NCBI GenBank assembly: GCA_012730105.1
Contig: JAAYBJ010000055.1
Location: 1-54,377, forward strand
Reading direction: 5' to 3'
From: Candidatus Hydrogenedentota bacterium
Lineage (GTDB): Bacteria > Hydrogenedentota > Hydrogenedentia > Hydrogenedentales > CAITNO01
DNA length: 54,377 bases
The stretch's first letter is position 1; every line of letters begins with the position of its first letter. A program made the position numbers and the translations under genes. The notes under the pieces are model-generated. The model was not told the DNA's origin, searched no databases, and was given only the letters and a program-made list of their open reading frames with translations. Below are positions 1 to 7,911 of this stretch, piece after piece.

Positions 1-516
1 GAAGGCGAAGGCGAGATACCACTTGAAGGCGAAGGTGAAACGCCTGTAGAAGGTGAGGGAGAAATCCAAGCAGCATCGTTAACCCTGGACAAAACCGCGG
101 ATGTGGAACTCTTTAGCGCGGCAGGAGATCTGATCACCTATACCCTTACCATAACCAATACGGGAGATACGGTCATCACCAATATTGTGATTAAAGACCC
201 GCTTACAAATCTTGAGGCCACCATGGAAGATCTCGTGCCGGGCGAGCACAAGTTGCTTGTCACGGAATACCTGGTTACCGAAGCGGATGTCTCTGCGGCA
301 CAAGTACGCAATACCGCCACGGTTTCCGGAAAAGGTCCGGGCGCGTCGGTACTGGAAGATAGTGCGGAATGCACGGTTCCCTGGGAAAAGGAAAGCTGCT
401 GCAGCAGGTTTTCGATCCTGAACCCGGCAAATCTATTTGTGGGCGCACTGGCATTGCTTGCCCTGATCATCGCGGCGCTGTTCATGAGCAACGGGGATCT
501 TGTATCGGGCCTGTAA
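1..516 (+). CDS. C-terminal part of a secreted EGE-repeat surface protein with DUF11-like domain (5' end missing)
   Basis: The frame is open from base 1, so the start lies outside the window; 171 residues remain. The visible part begins with about 2.5 units of an acidic octapeptide repeat (EGEGE-x-P type). A domain of about 85 residues follows (visible residues 28-112) whose pattern, including YTLTITNTGD, matches the DUF11/conserved-repeat beta-sandwich seen in bacterial surface proteins. A Cys-Cys pair (residues 133-134) precedes one membrane segment (about 144-162) and a short tail. The layout resembles the tails of the two EGE-repeat proteins at the other end of the window, although the sequence after the cysteines differs and the tail is not basic. 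I infer a cell-surface protein anchored or processed at its C-terminus. A strong terminator follows the stop. Function is unknown. Confidence 0.8.
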   Translation, partial: EGEGEIPLEGEGETPVEGEGEIQAASLTLDKTADVELFSAAGDLITYTLTITNTGDTVITNIVIKDPLTNLEATMEDLVPGEHKLLVTEYLVTEADVSAAQVRNTATVSGKGPGASVLEDSAECTVPWEKESCCSRFSILNPANLFVGALALLALIIAALFMSNGDLVSGL

Positions 517-552
517 ACCGAATAAATCAAAACATATCAACCAGCGGTATTC

Positions 553-590
553 AAGCCTGTGAGATTACGAAGTCTCACAGGCTTTTTTTT
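553..590 (+). terminator. Rho-independent terminator of the EGE-repeat gene
   Basis: Two perfect 12-base arms (553-564 and 573-584, core AAGCCTGTGAGA) surround an 8-base loop and run into eight T residues. It lies 36 bases after the stop codon at 514-516. Confidence 0.92.
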
Positions 591-884
591 ACCCGGGAAA
601 ATTGCTGCCGTCAAGGAAGGGTTTTGAACTCCCTGGACGCGTTTGAATGGCACTAATTTGAGCCCGCAAAGAGGGGACAGACACCCCAAAAATACTGTTG
701 TTATTAATCATGATAAGGCCTGAATGCGTTTTTGGGGAGTCAGTCCCTCCTTTGCTTCGTCTTCTATTATGATTCTAGATTGTGAAATGCTTTATGTTAA
801 TGCCATCCGAAAATATCCTCGGAATTCAATGAGCGTCCCAGAGGCTCACAGGCATTTTCCCCTAGTGAAAATTGTTGCCGTCAA
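574..884. repeat. Imperfect direct repeat bracketing a REP-like palindrome
   Basis: CTCACAGGC followed about 14 bases later by GAAAATTG-C/T-TGCCGTCAA occurs at 574-614 and again at 845-884, in the same order and with nearly the same spacing. The two copies flank the palindrome at 671-750. This may be a duplicated terminator flank or a trace of an insertion. The copies differ at several bases, so the event would be old. Confidence 0.5.
671..750. repeat. REP-like palindrome with 22-base imperfect arms
   Basis: The left arm (671-692, GAGGGGACAGACACCCC then A5) and right arm (729-750, T5 then GGGGAGTCAGTCCCTCC) are imperfect inverted copies around a 36-base AT-richer centre. Palindromes with GGGACAGACACC-type ends are typical of REP elements mobilised by IS200-like RAYT transposases. 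No transposase gene is present here, so mobility would have to be in trans. A related end-like fragment (GGGTCAGTCCCTGC) occurs near 21158-21171. Confidence 0.65.
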
Positions 885-988
885 AAGGGGCTTTTAGAAA
901 AGACGGGAAATCACCCCCTCCCGAAGGATAAAATAAACGACCTGAAATGAACTCTCCTCCCCTGGTAGGATCTGAGATGGAATAAACG

Positions 989-2308
989 ATGATACAAACG
1001 CTGAAAAGACTCGCATTCCTTTTGTTGGCGACGGCCTGCCTCGCGGCGGCGGCACTGCTCTTTCTGCCCGCCTTCCGGGAAGGGGAACACGCGGCCGACC
1101 CGCAGGAAAGATGCCTGCACCACAATGACGCAGAAACAGGCAGCACGCATCACACCGAAAGCGCCAACACGGCCGCACTGGCCACGGCGATTCCGATGAC
1201 GGCAGAAACGCCAGCACCCCCTGTTCCCGCTGGAGAATGGAACACCTATCACGGGGATGGTATGCTGACCGGTGCGGTAGGCACCTTGTTCCCCCCGGCT
1301 CTCGTCCAATCTTGGCAGGCGCTGGTTGGCGGTCCGGTGGAACAGACGCCTGTCGCGGGGCGCGGCCGCATTTATGCCGTCACCGACCGGGCAACGGTCG
1401 TCGCTCTCAACGGGGAAGGCCGGGAGGTTTGGAAGCGTGTCATCACCCCGGAAATCGCCACCGGCGGCCAGGCATTGCCTTTGTACGTGGATGCCCCCCT
1501 CGCCTGTTTTGAGGACAAGATTTTTGTGGGCACGGATGACGGCATCTTGACGGCCCTGAACGCTGACACCGGCGAAACCGCCTGGCGCGTTCCGGTGGAC
1601 GGATTTATGCACGGAACCGTAATCTATCAGAAAGAATCCGGCAGCCTGTTCGTAGTGGAACAGGAGACCGGGGCCTTGCTGTGTCTCGACATAAACACCG
1701 GCGTTTTGCGCTGGCGCTCCGAGGGGGTGGACCGGGCTGACGGATCGCCGTCGATAACGGCCGATACGGTGGTATACGGCAGCTGTGCCTCCGCCATGCA
1801 TGTGGTTTCCACAAAGGACGGCTCCCGTTTGCGGGACATCAAAATAGAAGGGGGCGGAGGACAGGTGGCAGGGGGTGTTGCCGTGGCGGACGGATTCGCC
1901 TACGCGGGATGCCGGGACGGCCGGGTCATGGGGGCCAAGATTAATGACGCCTCATTGGCCTGGATCCAAACGGTGAGTAAAACCGAGGTCTTTTCCACGC
2001 CTGCCGTCAAGGGGGAGTGGGTGGTGGTCACCTCCCTGGACGGCATGCTGCATGCCCTGGACCGCGACACCGGCGAGCCGCGCTGGCGGCATGAACTCGG
2101 CGGCGAACCCAAGTCGCCCGTCATCGCCGGCGACAAGGTCGTGGTTACTTCCGATGACGGCTTGTTCCTGGTTAATCTTGAGGACGGCGCGCGCGTCTGG
2201 GAAACGCGCATGGCCGGGTTCCTCAGCAGCCCGGCGGTTGTGGGCGCAATGATCGTTGTGGGATGCGAGGACGGAACGGTAACCGCCTTCACCGCATCCT
2301 CTGAATGA
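989..2308 (+). CDS. Secreted or membrane-anchored PQQ-type beta-propeller protein (BamB-like)
   Basis: The 439-residue product starts with a hydrophobic segment (about residues 8-27) that acts as signal peptide or anchor, then a low-complexity stretch to about residue 75. The rest is a run of propeller blades of the PQQ/quinoprotein type, each with a G-x-(L/V)-x-A-L-(N/D)-x-(D/N)-T-G-x-x-x-W pattern, for example ALNADTGETAWR and ALDRDTGEPRWR. This fold is that of BamB, but PQQ-dependent dehydrogenases are larger and carry other motifs, so no enzyme activity is claimed. The next gene begins 17 bases later and encodes an ABC ATPase, followed at once by its permease, so the propeller is probably the periplasmic partner of that exporter. 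The start is followed by a plausible signal sequence; the ribosome-binding site is weak. Confidence 0.85.
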   Translation: MIQTLKRLAFLLLATACLAAAALLFLPAFREGEHAADPQERCLHHNDAETGSTHHTESANTAALATAIPMTAETPAPPVPAGEWNTYHGDGMLTGAVGTLFPPALVQSWQALVGGPVEQTPVAGRGRIYAVTDRATVVALNGEGREVWKRVITPEIATGGQALPLYVDAPLACFEDKIFVGTDDGILTALNADTGETAWRVPVDGFMHGTVIYQKESGSLFVVEQETGALLCLDINTGVLRWRSEGVDRADGSPSITADTVVYGSCASAMHVVSTKDGSRLRDIKIEGGGGQVAGGVAVADGFAYAGCRDGRVMGAKINDASLAWIQTVSKTEVFSTPAVKGEWVVVTSLDGMLHALDRDTGEPRWRHELGGEPKSPVIAGDKVVVTSDDGLFLVNLEDGARVWETRMAGFLSSPAVVGAMIVVGCEDGTVTAFTASSE

Positions 2309-2311
2309 CAT

Positions 2312-2317
2312 AAGGAG
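2312..2317 (+). promoter_or_regulatory. Ribosome-binding site that fixes a TTG start
   Basis: AAGGAG lies 8 bases before TTG at 2326, which is the first possible start giving the full ABC ATPase N-terminus. No ATG is available near it. Confidence 0.75.
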
Positions 2318-2325
2318 CCCTGATT

Positions 2326-3012
2326 TTGGACCATCCATTGCTTGAGATATGCGGGGTTGTCAAAGAATACCCCGCCCGTCCCGCGCCGTTGCGGGTGCTG
2401 GACGGTATCGATTTTTCCCTGGATGCGGGGGAGTCCGCCGCCGTTGTGGGGCCTTCGGGCTGCGGCAAGAGCACCCTGCTCAACCTGATGGGCACCCTCG
2501 ACCATCCCGACTCGGGTTCGGTGCGTCTTCTGGGCGAGGATACCGCCGTCATGGACGCCCGCGCACTGGCCCGGCTGCGCAATGAACGCCTTGGTTTTGT
2601 ATTTCAACTGCACCATCTCCTTCCCCAATGCACCGTGCTCGAGAACATCCTGATCCCCGTCCTGCCACGCGGCCGGGCGGCGCGGGAGCAGGCACAGGAG
2701 CGGGCCCTCGCCCTGATACAACGCATGGGCCTGTCCGGCCGCGAGAACCACCGGCCCGGTGAATTGTCCGGTGGCGAATGTCAGCGCACGGCGGTAGCGC
2801 GGGCGCTGATCAATGATCCGGCCCTGTTGCTGGCCGATGAACCGACGGGCGCCCTGAACGAAGAGGCGGCCGACGCCCTGGCCGGGCTTTTGCTGGAACT
2901 GCGCGATGAGCGCCACATGGCGGTGGTCATTGTGACCCACGCACGAGCCATAGCCCGGCGTTTCGGCAGGGTCTGCACCCTCAACCATGGACGGCTGACA
3001 CGGGAGGAGTAA
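2326..3012 (+). CDS. ABC transporter ATP-binding protein, LolD/MacB type
   Basis: The 228-residue protein has a complete set of nucleotide-binding motifs: Walker A GPSGCGKST (42-50), Q-loop glutamine at 94, signature LSGGE (147-151), Walker B LLLADEPTG (167-175) and the switch histidine (about 205). The length and the LLPQCTVLENI stretch after the Q-loop place it in the LolD/MacB/FtsE group, which powers lipoprotein release or export rather than solute uptake. It starts with TTG preceded by AAGGAG. The permease gene begins two bases after its stop, and the propeller gene lies just upstream, so the three form one operon. The substrate cannot be read from the sequence. The signature glutamine is replaced (LSGGECQR), with the usual Q one position later, which I read as ordinary variation. 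Confidence 0.93.
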   Translation: MDHPLLEICGVVKEYPARPAPLRVLDGIDFSLDAGESAAVVGPSGCGKSTLLNLMGTLDHPDSGSVRLLGEDTAVMDARALARLRNERLGFVFQLHHLLPQCTVLENILIPVLPRGRAAREQAQERALALIQRMGLSGRENHRPGELSGGECQRTAVARALINDPALLLADEPTGALNEEAADALAGLLLELRDERHMAVVIVTHARAIARRFGRVCTLNHGRLTREE

Positions 3013-3013
3013 T

Positions 3014-6000
3014 ATGACGACCTTGGCCGGATTGGTTTTTCGGGGCATCCAGTATCATCGGCGGCTCCATCTCGGGCTGGCGGCAGGCGCCCTGATCGCC
3101 TGCGCCGTGCTTACCGGATCCCTCCTGGTCGGCCATTCCGTAAAAAAGACCTTGTATGATATCGCCACCGCCCGGCTCGGCCTCGTATCGTACGCGATCG
3201 ACTGGGGAAGCCGTTATTTTGACGCGCGCTTGGGAGACGGGCTGCGTTCGGCGCTCCCCGCCGACACTACGGGGGAGCAGGCTCCCTCCCTTACGGCGGT
3301 GCTCGCCCTGCGGGGTGTCGCGGAATCCCCGCCGGAACAGGGAGACAAAATCAACCGCGTCAACCACGCCCGGTTATACGGTGTTGACGAACATTTCGGC
3401 GGGCTGGCATCCCTGGAAGAACCCTTCCGGCAGCCGGGCCCGCAGGAGGCCTACCTGAACGAGGCCGCCGCGCGCCTGCTGGGGGCGACGGCCGGAACCA
3501 GCATAATCCTGCGCATCCCGAAGCCTTCGCAAATACCGGCGGAGGCACCCCTGGCCGCCGGCGGAGAACGGGACACGGCGGTTGCCCGGGTGCGCGTATT
3601 GGGCGTATTGACCGATACACAAGGCGGGCGCTTTTCCCTTTCCGCCGACCAGTCCATGCCTGTGAATATCTATGTGAATCGAGACTGGCTCGGGGAATTG
3701 TCGGAACTCCCCGGCAAAGCGAACCTGCTGTTGAGCGGTGCCGGGAACACCGCGGAAGAACTCCGCCGGGCGCTGTCCAACTGCTGGCGTCCGGAACAAC
3801 TCGGTTTCCGCATCGTTTCCCATCCCTCGGGCATCCTGCAGTTGGAGTCGGAGCGCCTCTTCATTGAGGACAGCGTGGCAGAGGCCGTCCTGCGGACGGT
3901 CGAGGCCCGCCCCGTGCTGACCTACCTGGTCAACCACATCGGTCTGGGAGACCGGGCCACCCCCTATTCCTTTGTGGTCGCGGGCGCCGCACCACCGGAC
4001 ACGCCGGAAGGTTCCGTATGCGTCAACCAATGGCTGGCGGACCTGCTCGGCGCCGGGGAAGGCGACACGGTCAGCCTGTCCTGGTATGAACCCCTTGCCT
4101 CTGGCGGTTTTAAAGAACGCCGCGGGGAGGCGCCGGTCCACAAAATCCTGCCCATGGAATCCATCACGGTGGAGCGCGACCTTTCCCCGCGTTTTCCGGG
4201 GCTTAGCGATGTGAACAGCTGCCAGGACTGGGACATCGGCCTGCCGCTGGAAGAAGAGTTGCTTGCGGACCAGTCAAATGAGGCCTACTGGAAAGCCTAT
4301 GGGCAGACACCAAAGTTGCTGACCACCTTCGAAACAGGCCAGGACTGGTGGGGCAGCCGGTATGGAACCGTCACGGCGCTCCGCTTTCCGACGGATGCAA
4401 TGGACGAGACCAGGCTGTCGGCGGTTTTGAAGGACACGCTCGACCCGGCGTTGCTTGGCCTGAGTTTTATGCCTGTGCGCGAAGACGCCCTGGAGGCGGT
4501 CGCACACGCCATTGATTTCGGCGCGCTGTTCACCGGCATGAGCCTGTTTCTCATCGCCGCGGCGCTGCTGCTGCTGTCCCTGCTCTATGCCCACGGCTTG
4601 CAGCAGCGCGCCTGGGAAACGGGCATCCTGCTGGCATCGGGCTGGACACCCGCGCGGGTGCGCACCTGGCTGCTGCTCGAGTCCTTGCCCGGCTGCATGG
4701 TCGGATCCATTGCCGGCGCGGCCTGCGGCGCGGCCTATGCACGCTTGCTCCTTTACGGGCTTTCCCGGTTCTGGCCGGGCGCGGTTGCCGGAACCCCCGT
4801 GCTGTATCATACCGCCCCGCCCGCCCTCCTGGCACAGGGCGCCCTCATCACGGTGTGCGCCGTGTTCGCGGTCTTCACGACCTGCGCGCTGCGCGCGGGG
4901 CGACGGCCGATACGGGAGTTGCTGCAGCGCGACTTTGGCGCCGTGGCGACGACACGTAAAGGAGCGGACCTGCTCTTTGCGGCCTTGGGAGTGTTGGCGG
5001 CCTTGCTCGCGGCCTATGCCTGGCGCACCGCGTTCCTCGGACAGGCCCTCGATCTGACACCCGCCTTTTTCACTTCGGGCATGGGGTTGTTGATTATGCT
5101 CTTGTGTGCCTATGGACTGATTCTGGGTTATTGGGCGCGCCGCGCCGCGCCGGCCTCTCTCTCTACGGCCGGACTGCTCTCGCGCCAGTTGGCCCGGCGC
5201 CGCAGCCGCAGCCTGGGCATGGCCGCCATTATCGGGAGCGGCCTGTTCATGGTCCAGTCGGTCGTATCCATGCAGGCGGCCATGACCCGGCAACCGGAAC
5301 AACGCGACTCGGGCGCGGGCGGCTTTACCGTTTTCGCCACCACCACATTGCCCGTTACCGTCGAAGGCGAAAGCATCCTGGGTTTACCGAAGGAGAACGT
5401 GGTGCCGCTGCGCGTCAAAGACGGTGACGATGCGGGCTGCCTGAACCTGAACCGGGCGAGGGAACCCCGTCTATACGGGGTGGACCCGGACGCGCTGATA
5501 TCTCGGAACGCCTTCGCCGCACCGGGTGCCGCGGCGGCGCTTTGGGCCTTGATGACGTATCCCCTGGAGGCGGGCGTCTATCCGGCGCTGGTCGGGGATG
5601 CGGACACGGCCATGTGGGGATTGCAGGCGCGGACCGATCCGCAGGAAGGCACGGAGTTCGCCTATGGCGACAGCAACGGGTCGCCCTTCACGCTGCGTGC
5701 GGCGGGCAACCTGCCCATGCGCCTCTCCCTGTTCCAGGGGAGCCTGCTCCTGTCGGAAGAAAACTTCGTGCGCCTCTTTCCCCATGAAAGCGGCTACCGC
5801 GCCTTTTTGATCGAATCCGCAGACGCCGCGGCGACTGCCGCTGAACTAAACCGCACGCACGGCAGGCTCGGCATGGAGGCCGTACCGTCCGCCAAGCGGT
5901 TGGAAGGGTTCTATGCCGTGGAGCGGGCCTATCTCGCCATGTTCCTCGTGCTCGGCGGCCTGGGCATGATGCTGGGCGCGGGCGGCGCCGCCGTCATGAC

Positions 6001-6307
6001 GGCGCGCGGCCTGGCGGAACGCCGCGCGGAATTCGCGCTGTTCCTGGCCGTGGGATTCACGCCCGGCGCCATACGCCGCGCCGCCATGCTTGAAAATACC
6101 GGACTGGTCGGCGCGGGCCTGTTTATCGGCTTCCTGGCTGCTGCTATGGCCACGCTTCCCCTGCTCCTGAAGTCGGGACAGGCCTTCGATTTTACAAACC
6201 TTGCCATCATTCTTGCCGCCATTGTATTCGCGTACCTGGTTTCGGTTCTTTTCGTCACCGCGCTTTTCCTCAGAACCATTCCCCTGTCGGCCCTGCGCAG
6301 GGAATGA
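3014..6307 (+). CDS. Large FtsX-type ABC transporter permease
   Basis: The 1097-residue membrane protein has a first membrane helix at about residues 18-40, a periplasmic region of roughly 450 residues, a first block of helices (about 505-725) and a second FtsX-like block at the C-terminus (about 970-1090). Four-helix FtsX repeats separated by extracytoplasmic domains are the pattern of MacB/LolC-type permeases. This one is longer than the usual 400-800 residues because both halves and two large external domains sit in one chain. Starting two bases after the ATPase gene with GGGAGGAG ahead of its ATG, it is clearly co-expressed with it. Likely roles are lipoprotein trafficking or export of a peptide or lipid; no substrate is assigned. 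Confidence 0.88.
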   Translation: MTTLAGLVFRGIQYHRRLHLGLAAGALIACAVLTGSLLVGHSVKKTLYDIATARLGLVSYAIDWGSRYFDARLGDGLRSALPADTTGEQAPSLTAVLALRGVAESPPEQGDKINRVNHARLYGVDEHFGGLASLEEPFRQPGPQEAYLNEAAARLLGATAGTSIILRIPKPSQIPAEAPLAAGGERDTAVARVRVLGVLTDTQGGRFSLSADQSMPVNIYVNRDWLGELSELPGKANLLLSGAGNTAEELRRALSNCWRPEQLGFRIVSHPSGILQLESERLFIEDSVAEAVLRTVEARPVLTYLVNHIGLGDRATPYSFVVAGAAPPDTPEGSVCVNQWLADLLGAGEGDTVSLSWYEPLASGGFKERRGEAPVHKILPMESITVERDLSPRFPGLSDVNSCQDWDIGLPLEEELLADQSNEAYWKAYGQTPKLLTTFETGQDWWGSRYGTVTALRFPTDAMDETRLSAVLKDTLDPALLGLSFMPVREDALEAVAHAIDFGALFTGMSLFLIAAALLLLSLLYAHGLQQRAWETGILLASGWTPARVRTWLLLESLPGCMVGSIAGAACGAAYARLLLYGLSRFWPGAVAGTPVLYHTAPPALLAQGALITVCAVFAVFTTCALRAGRRPIRELLQRDFGAVATTRKGADLLFAALGVLAALLAAYAWRTAFLGQALDLTPAFFTSGMGLLIMLLCAYGLILGYWARRAAPASLSTAGLLSRQLARRRSRSLGMAAIIGSGLFMVQSVVSMQAAMTRQPEQRDSGAGGFTVFATTTLPVTVEGESILGLPKENVVPLRVKDGDDAGCLNLNRAREPRLYGVDPDALISRNAFAAPGAAAALWALMTYPLEAGVYPALVGDADTAMWGLQARTDPQEGTEFAYGDSNGSPFTLRAAGNLPMRLSLFQGSLLLSEENFVRLFPHESGYRAFLIESADAAATAAELNRTHGRLGMEAVPSAKRLEGFYAVERAYLAMFLVLGGLGMMLGAGGAAVMTARGLAERRAEFALFLAVGFTPGAIRRAAMLENTGLVGAGLFIGFLAAAMATLPLLLKSGQAFDFTNLAIILAAIVFAYLVSVLFVTALFLRTIPLSALRRE

Positions 6308-6427
6308 AGGTGGAATACCTTCCAAAGCAAGGGAGGGGATACTGAACGCAGCGGCGCGGAAGATGCAGCAAGGCAGCGCAAAGACAGAAAAGCTTGCGAA
6401 AGTAAGTGACAGACCCAACGCAACGTC

Positions 6428-6497
6428 ATTCCGGTTTTTCGCGGTGGAGAAAGGGCCTATTTCGAAGGGCTTAACCAGGCCGCAAAAAGACCGGAAT
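6428..6497 (+). repeat. Palindromic dispersed repeat, copy A
   Basis: The left arm ATTCCGGTTTTTCGCGG (6428-6444) is the inverted counterpart of the right arm CCGCAAAAAGACCGGAAT (6480-6497), with a 35-base centre. The same arms occur at 6582-6651 in inverted orientation and at 38846-38914 in direct orientation, which defines a three-member family in this window. Confidence 0.8.
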
Positions 6498-6581
6498 CCA
6501 TCTTCGGAAGCTGTGGGCAAGGACAAGATGGGTCATAAAATGTTACATGAAAGCCCCTTTTCTTGCGTGGTAATAGTCTGG

Positions 6582-6651
6582 ATTCCGGTCTTTTTCGCGT
6601 TATCCGGCAGCGCACTTTGATGCATGCCATGAGCCGCGAAAAAACCGGAAT
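6582..6651 (-). repeat. Palindromic dispersed repeat, copy B (inverted relative to copy A)
   Basis: The arms are ATTCCGGTCTTTTTCGCG (6582-6599) and CCGCGAAAAAACCGGAAT (6634-6651). The C/T variants in the arms show that copy B matches copy A only when reversed, so A and B together can fold into a hairpin spanning 6428-6651. The centre sequences have diverged. Confidence 0.78.
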
Positions 6652-6898
6652 GACATTCAGTGGGTTATTATCACCAAAAACGTGATCCCCTTTGAAACGA
6701 GTCTGTTACCATGCCTTCCTTGTTTCTCCCCACCGGTGTCATCGAAGTGTTCAGGTTGTTCTCTATCTTCTTCTTGTCATGTCGATTCGGTCCGCCTGAG
6801 AGGTTTTATTTATTCCGCCCATTGCGCTTAAGTATCACATCTGTTAGAATATGGCGGTTACAGGCTGCGGGTGTGCAACCGGCGCAAGGAGTGTGCGA

Positions 6899-7093
6899 AT
6901 GCCTACCTATGAGTATCACGCGATACGCGCGGAGGGCGCGGAGGATAAGTCGTTCATAGGGGGAATCGTTGTCGCGAAAGACCGGCATGACGCCAAGGAA
7001 AAACTGCGGGAACAGGGACTGAAAGCCACCATGCTCAAGCGGGCGCGGGGCATCATGGCCGTCATCAAATGGCTGGACGCGGACATCCGCTGA
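6899..7093 (+). CDS. 64-residue orphan protein resembling the N-terminal subdomain of GspF/PilC
   Basis: The start is ATG at 6899, preceded 7 bases upstream by AAGGAG; an in-frame ATG at 6851 has no such site. The protein begins MPTYEYHAIRAEG and continues with a G-x-I-V-A...A...L-R-E-Q-G-L pattern, which matches the short beta-alpha-beta segment that opens type II secretion F/type IV pilus PilC inner-membrane proteins. In those proteins some 340 more residues with membrane helices follow. Here the frame stops after a basic, moderately hydrophobic tail. It could be a true small cytoplasmic protein or the remnant of a decayed gspF. No other secretion genes are next to it. The convergent neighbour ends 14 bases away. 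Confidence 0.6.
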   Translation: MPTYEYHAIRAEGAEDKSFIGGIVVAKDRHDAKEKLREQGLKATMLKRARGIMAVIKWLDADIR

Positions 7094-7107
7094 TTCGGAG
7101 GCAACGG

Positions 7108-7863
7108 CTATTCTTTGTCCAATATTCGGTTAAGCCACTGCAGTATGTACTGCATGGACTCCGGGTGTACCGCGAACAGATCCGTTCCGTGGGCCGCGCC
7201 CGGCCAGCTGCGCAACTCGGCGAATACCGGCGCTGCGGCCTTTAGTGCCGAAGCGGACATGGCCCCGTAGGCGTCCCCCTCGCAAACCGCCAGCAGCGCG
7301 GGACAATCCTTCAGCTGCTTTATCGCCTCTTCCGTGGTAATCCCGTTATAGTCCAGACCGGGTGACACCATCACCACGGCCTGGATATCGGGGGATTGAA
7401 GGGCGTACCGCAACGCCAGGTTGGCCCCCAGCCCCTCTCCCGCAACCGCGAGGTTCTCCGGATGCGCACCCGCGTCAAGCAGGCAACGCTTCGCGGCATC
7501 GATATCACCCAGGGAGGCCAGAAGTTCCTCCGTGGTCAGGCGAGAATAGTGTATGGTTTCACCGTCCCTGGTGCGGCTGCCGCCATGGCCGCGCAGGTCC
7601 ACGGCTGCCACAAGCATGCCCGCGTCCCGCGCCGCCTGCGCGAAGCCCCCCCATACGACGCGGTCGGCGCCGTAACGATGCACCAGGATCAGCCCGGGCG
7701 GCCGCGACGCGTGTGCCGGCGCGTACAGGGAAATCGCGACGGACACGCCGTCGCCGCTGGTGACCTTGATTTCTCCGCCGTCTTGCACCCGTTCAGAGCG
7801 GGAACAACACCATAGTACTGGTATCGCGAGCAGCGTTATGAAAAATACTTTTCCGTACATCAT
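7108..7863 (-). CDS. Lipoprotein-like alpha/beta hydrolase fold protein without nucleophile serine
   Basis: The 251-residue chain has an N-terminal hydrophobic segment ending in cysteines (VLWCCS, 17-21), consistent with a lipoprotein signal. The core has the alpha/beta hydrolase order: strand plus LVHRYG, the VDLRGHGGS segment (88-96), then the nucleophile elbow, an acid (D197 in CEGDAYG) and a histidine (H225 in GAAHG). The elbow reads AGEGLGAN, so the usual G-x-S-x-G serine is glycine 144 (codon GGG on the minus strand). I infer an inactive or non-hydrolytic member, for example a binding protein. The start codon pair at 7858-7863 touches the U-tract of the terminator of the upstream SCP2 gene and has no ribosome-binding site, so it depends on readthrough, a leaderless message or a start I cannot see. 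Confidence 0.8.
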   Translation of the reverse strand: MMYGKVFFITLLAIPVLWCCSRSERVQDGGEIKVTSGDGVSVAISLYAPAHASRPPGLILVHRYGADRVVWGGFAQAARDAGMLVAAVDLRGHGGSRTRDGETIHYSRLTTEELLASLGDIDAAKRCLLDAGAHPENLAVAGEGLGANLALRYALQSPDIQAVVMVSPGLDYNGITTEEAIKQLKDCPALLAVCEGDAYGAMSASALKAAAPVFAELRSWPGAAHGTDLFAVHPESMQYILQWLNRILDKE

Positions 7864-7892
7864 AAAAAAAGGCGCCCCGGAACGGGGCGGCC
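7864..7892 (-). terminator. Rho-independent terminator after the SCP2 gene
   Basis: Read on the minus strand, GGCCGCCCCG pairs with CGGGGCGCC around a tiny loop and is followed by seven U residues. The U-tract ends exactly at the first start codon of the next minus-strand gene. Confidence 0.88.
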
Positions 7893-7911
7893 TTGAATGG
7901 ATAAAACAGGA

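Larger units (their letters stand above)
517..988. other. Gene-free stretch with terminator and repeats
   Basis: This 472-base gap holds the terminator at 553-590, the REP-like palindrome at 671-750 and the direct repeat pair around it. I see no convincing reading frame or RNA gene. The promoter of the gene at 989 must lie in its last part; a possible -10 (TAAAAT, 928-933) lacks a good -35. Confidence 0.6.
6308..6898. other. Gene-free stretch holding an inverted pair of palindromic repeats
   Basis: The 591-base gap between the exporter operon and a tiny gene contains two copies of a palindromic repeat in opposite orientation (6428-6497 and 6582-6651). I find no supported reading frame; frames crossing it are short, unstarted or overlap the repeats. 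Confidence 0.6.

Noticed and set aside
911-1801. A 296-codon open frame on the minus strand opposite the propeller gene
   Set aside because: It is a shadow of the GC-rich plus-strand gene, with no recognisable domain and an Arg/Gly-rich composition.
6201-6620. Open frame of 139 codons over the end of the permease gene and the repeats
   Set aside because: It overlaps the permease out of frame and runs through the palindromic repeat; no start signal or domain is visible.
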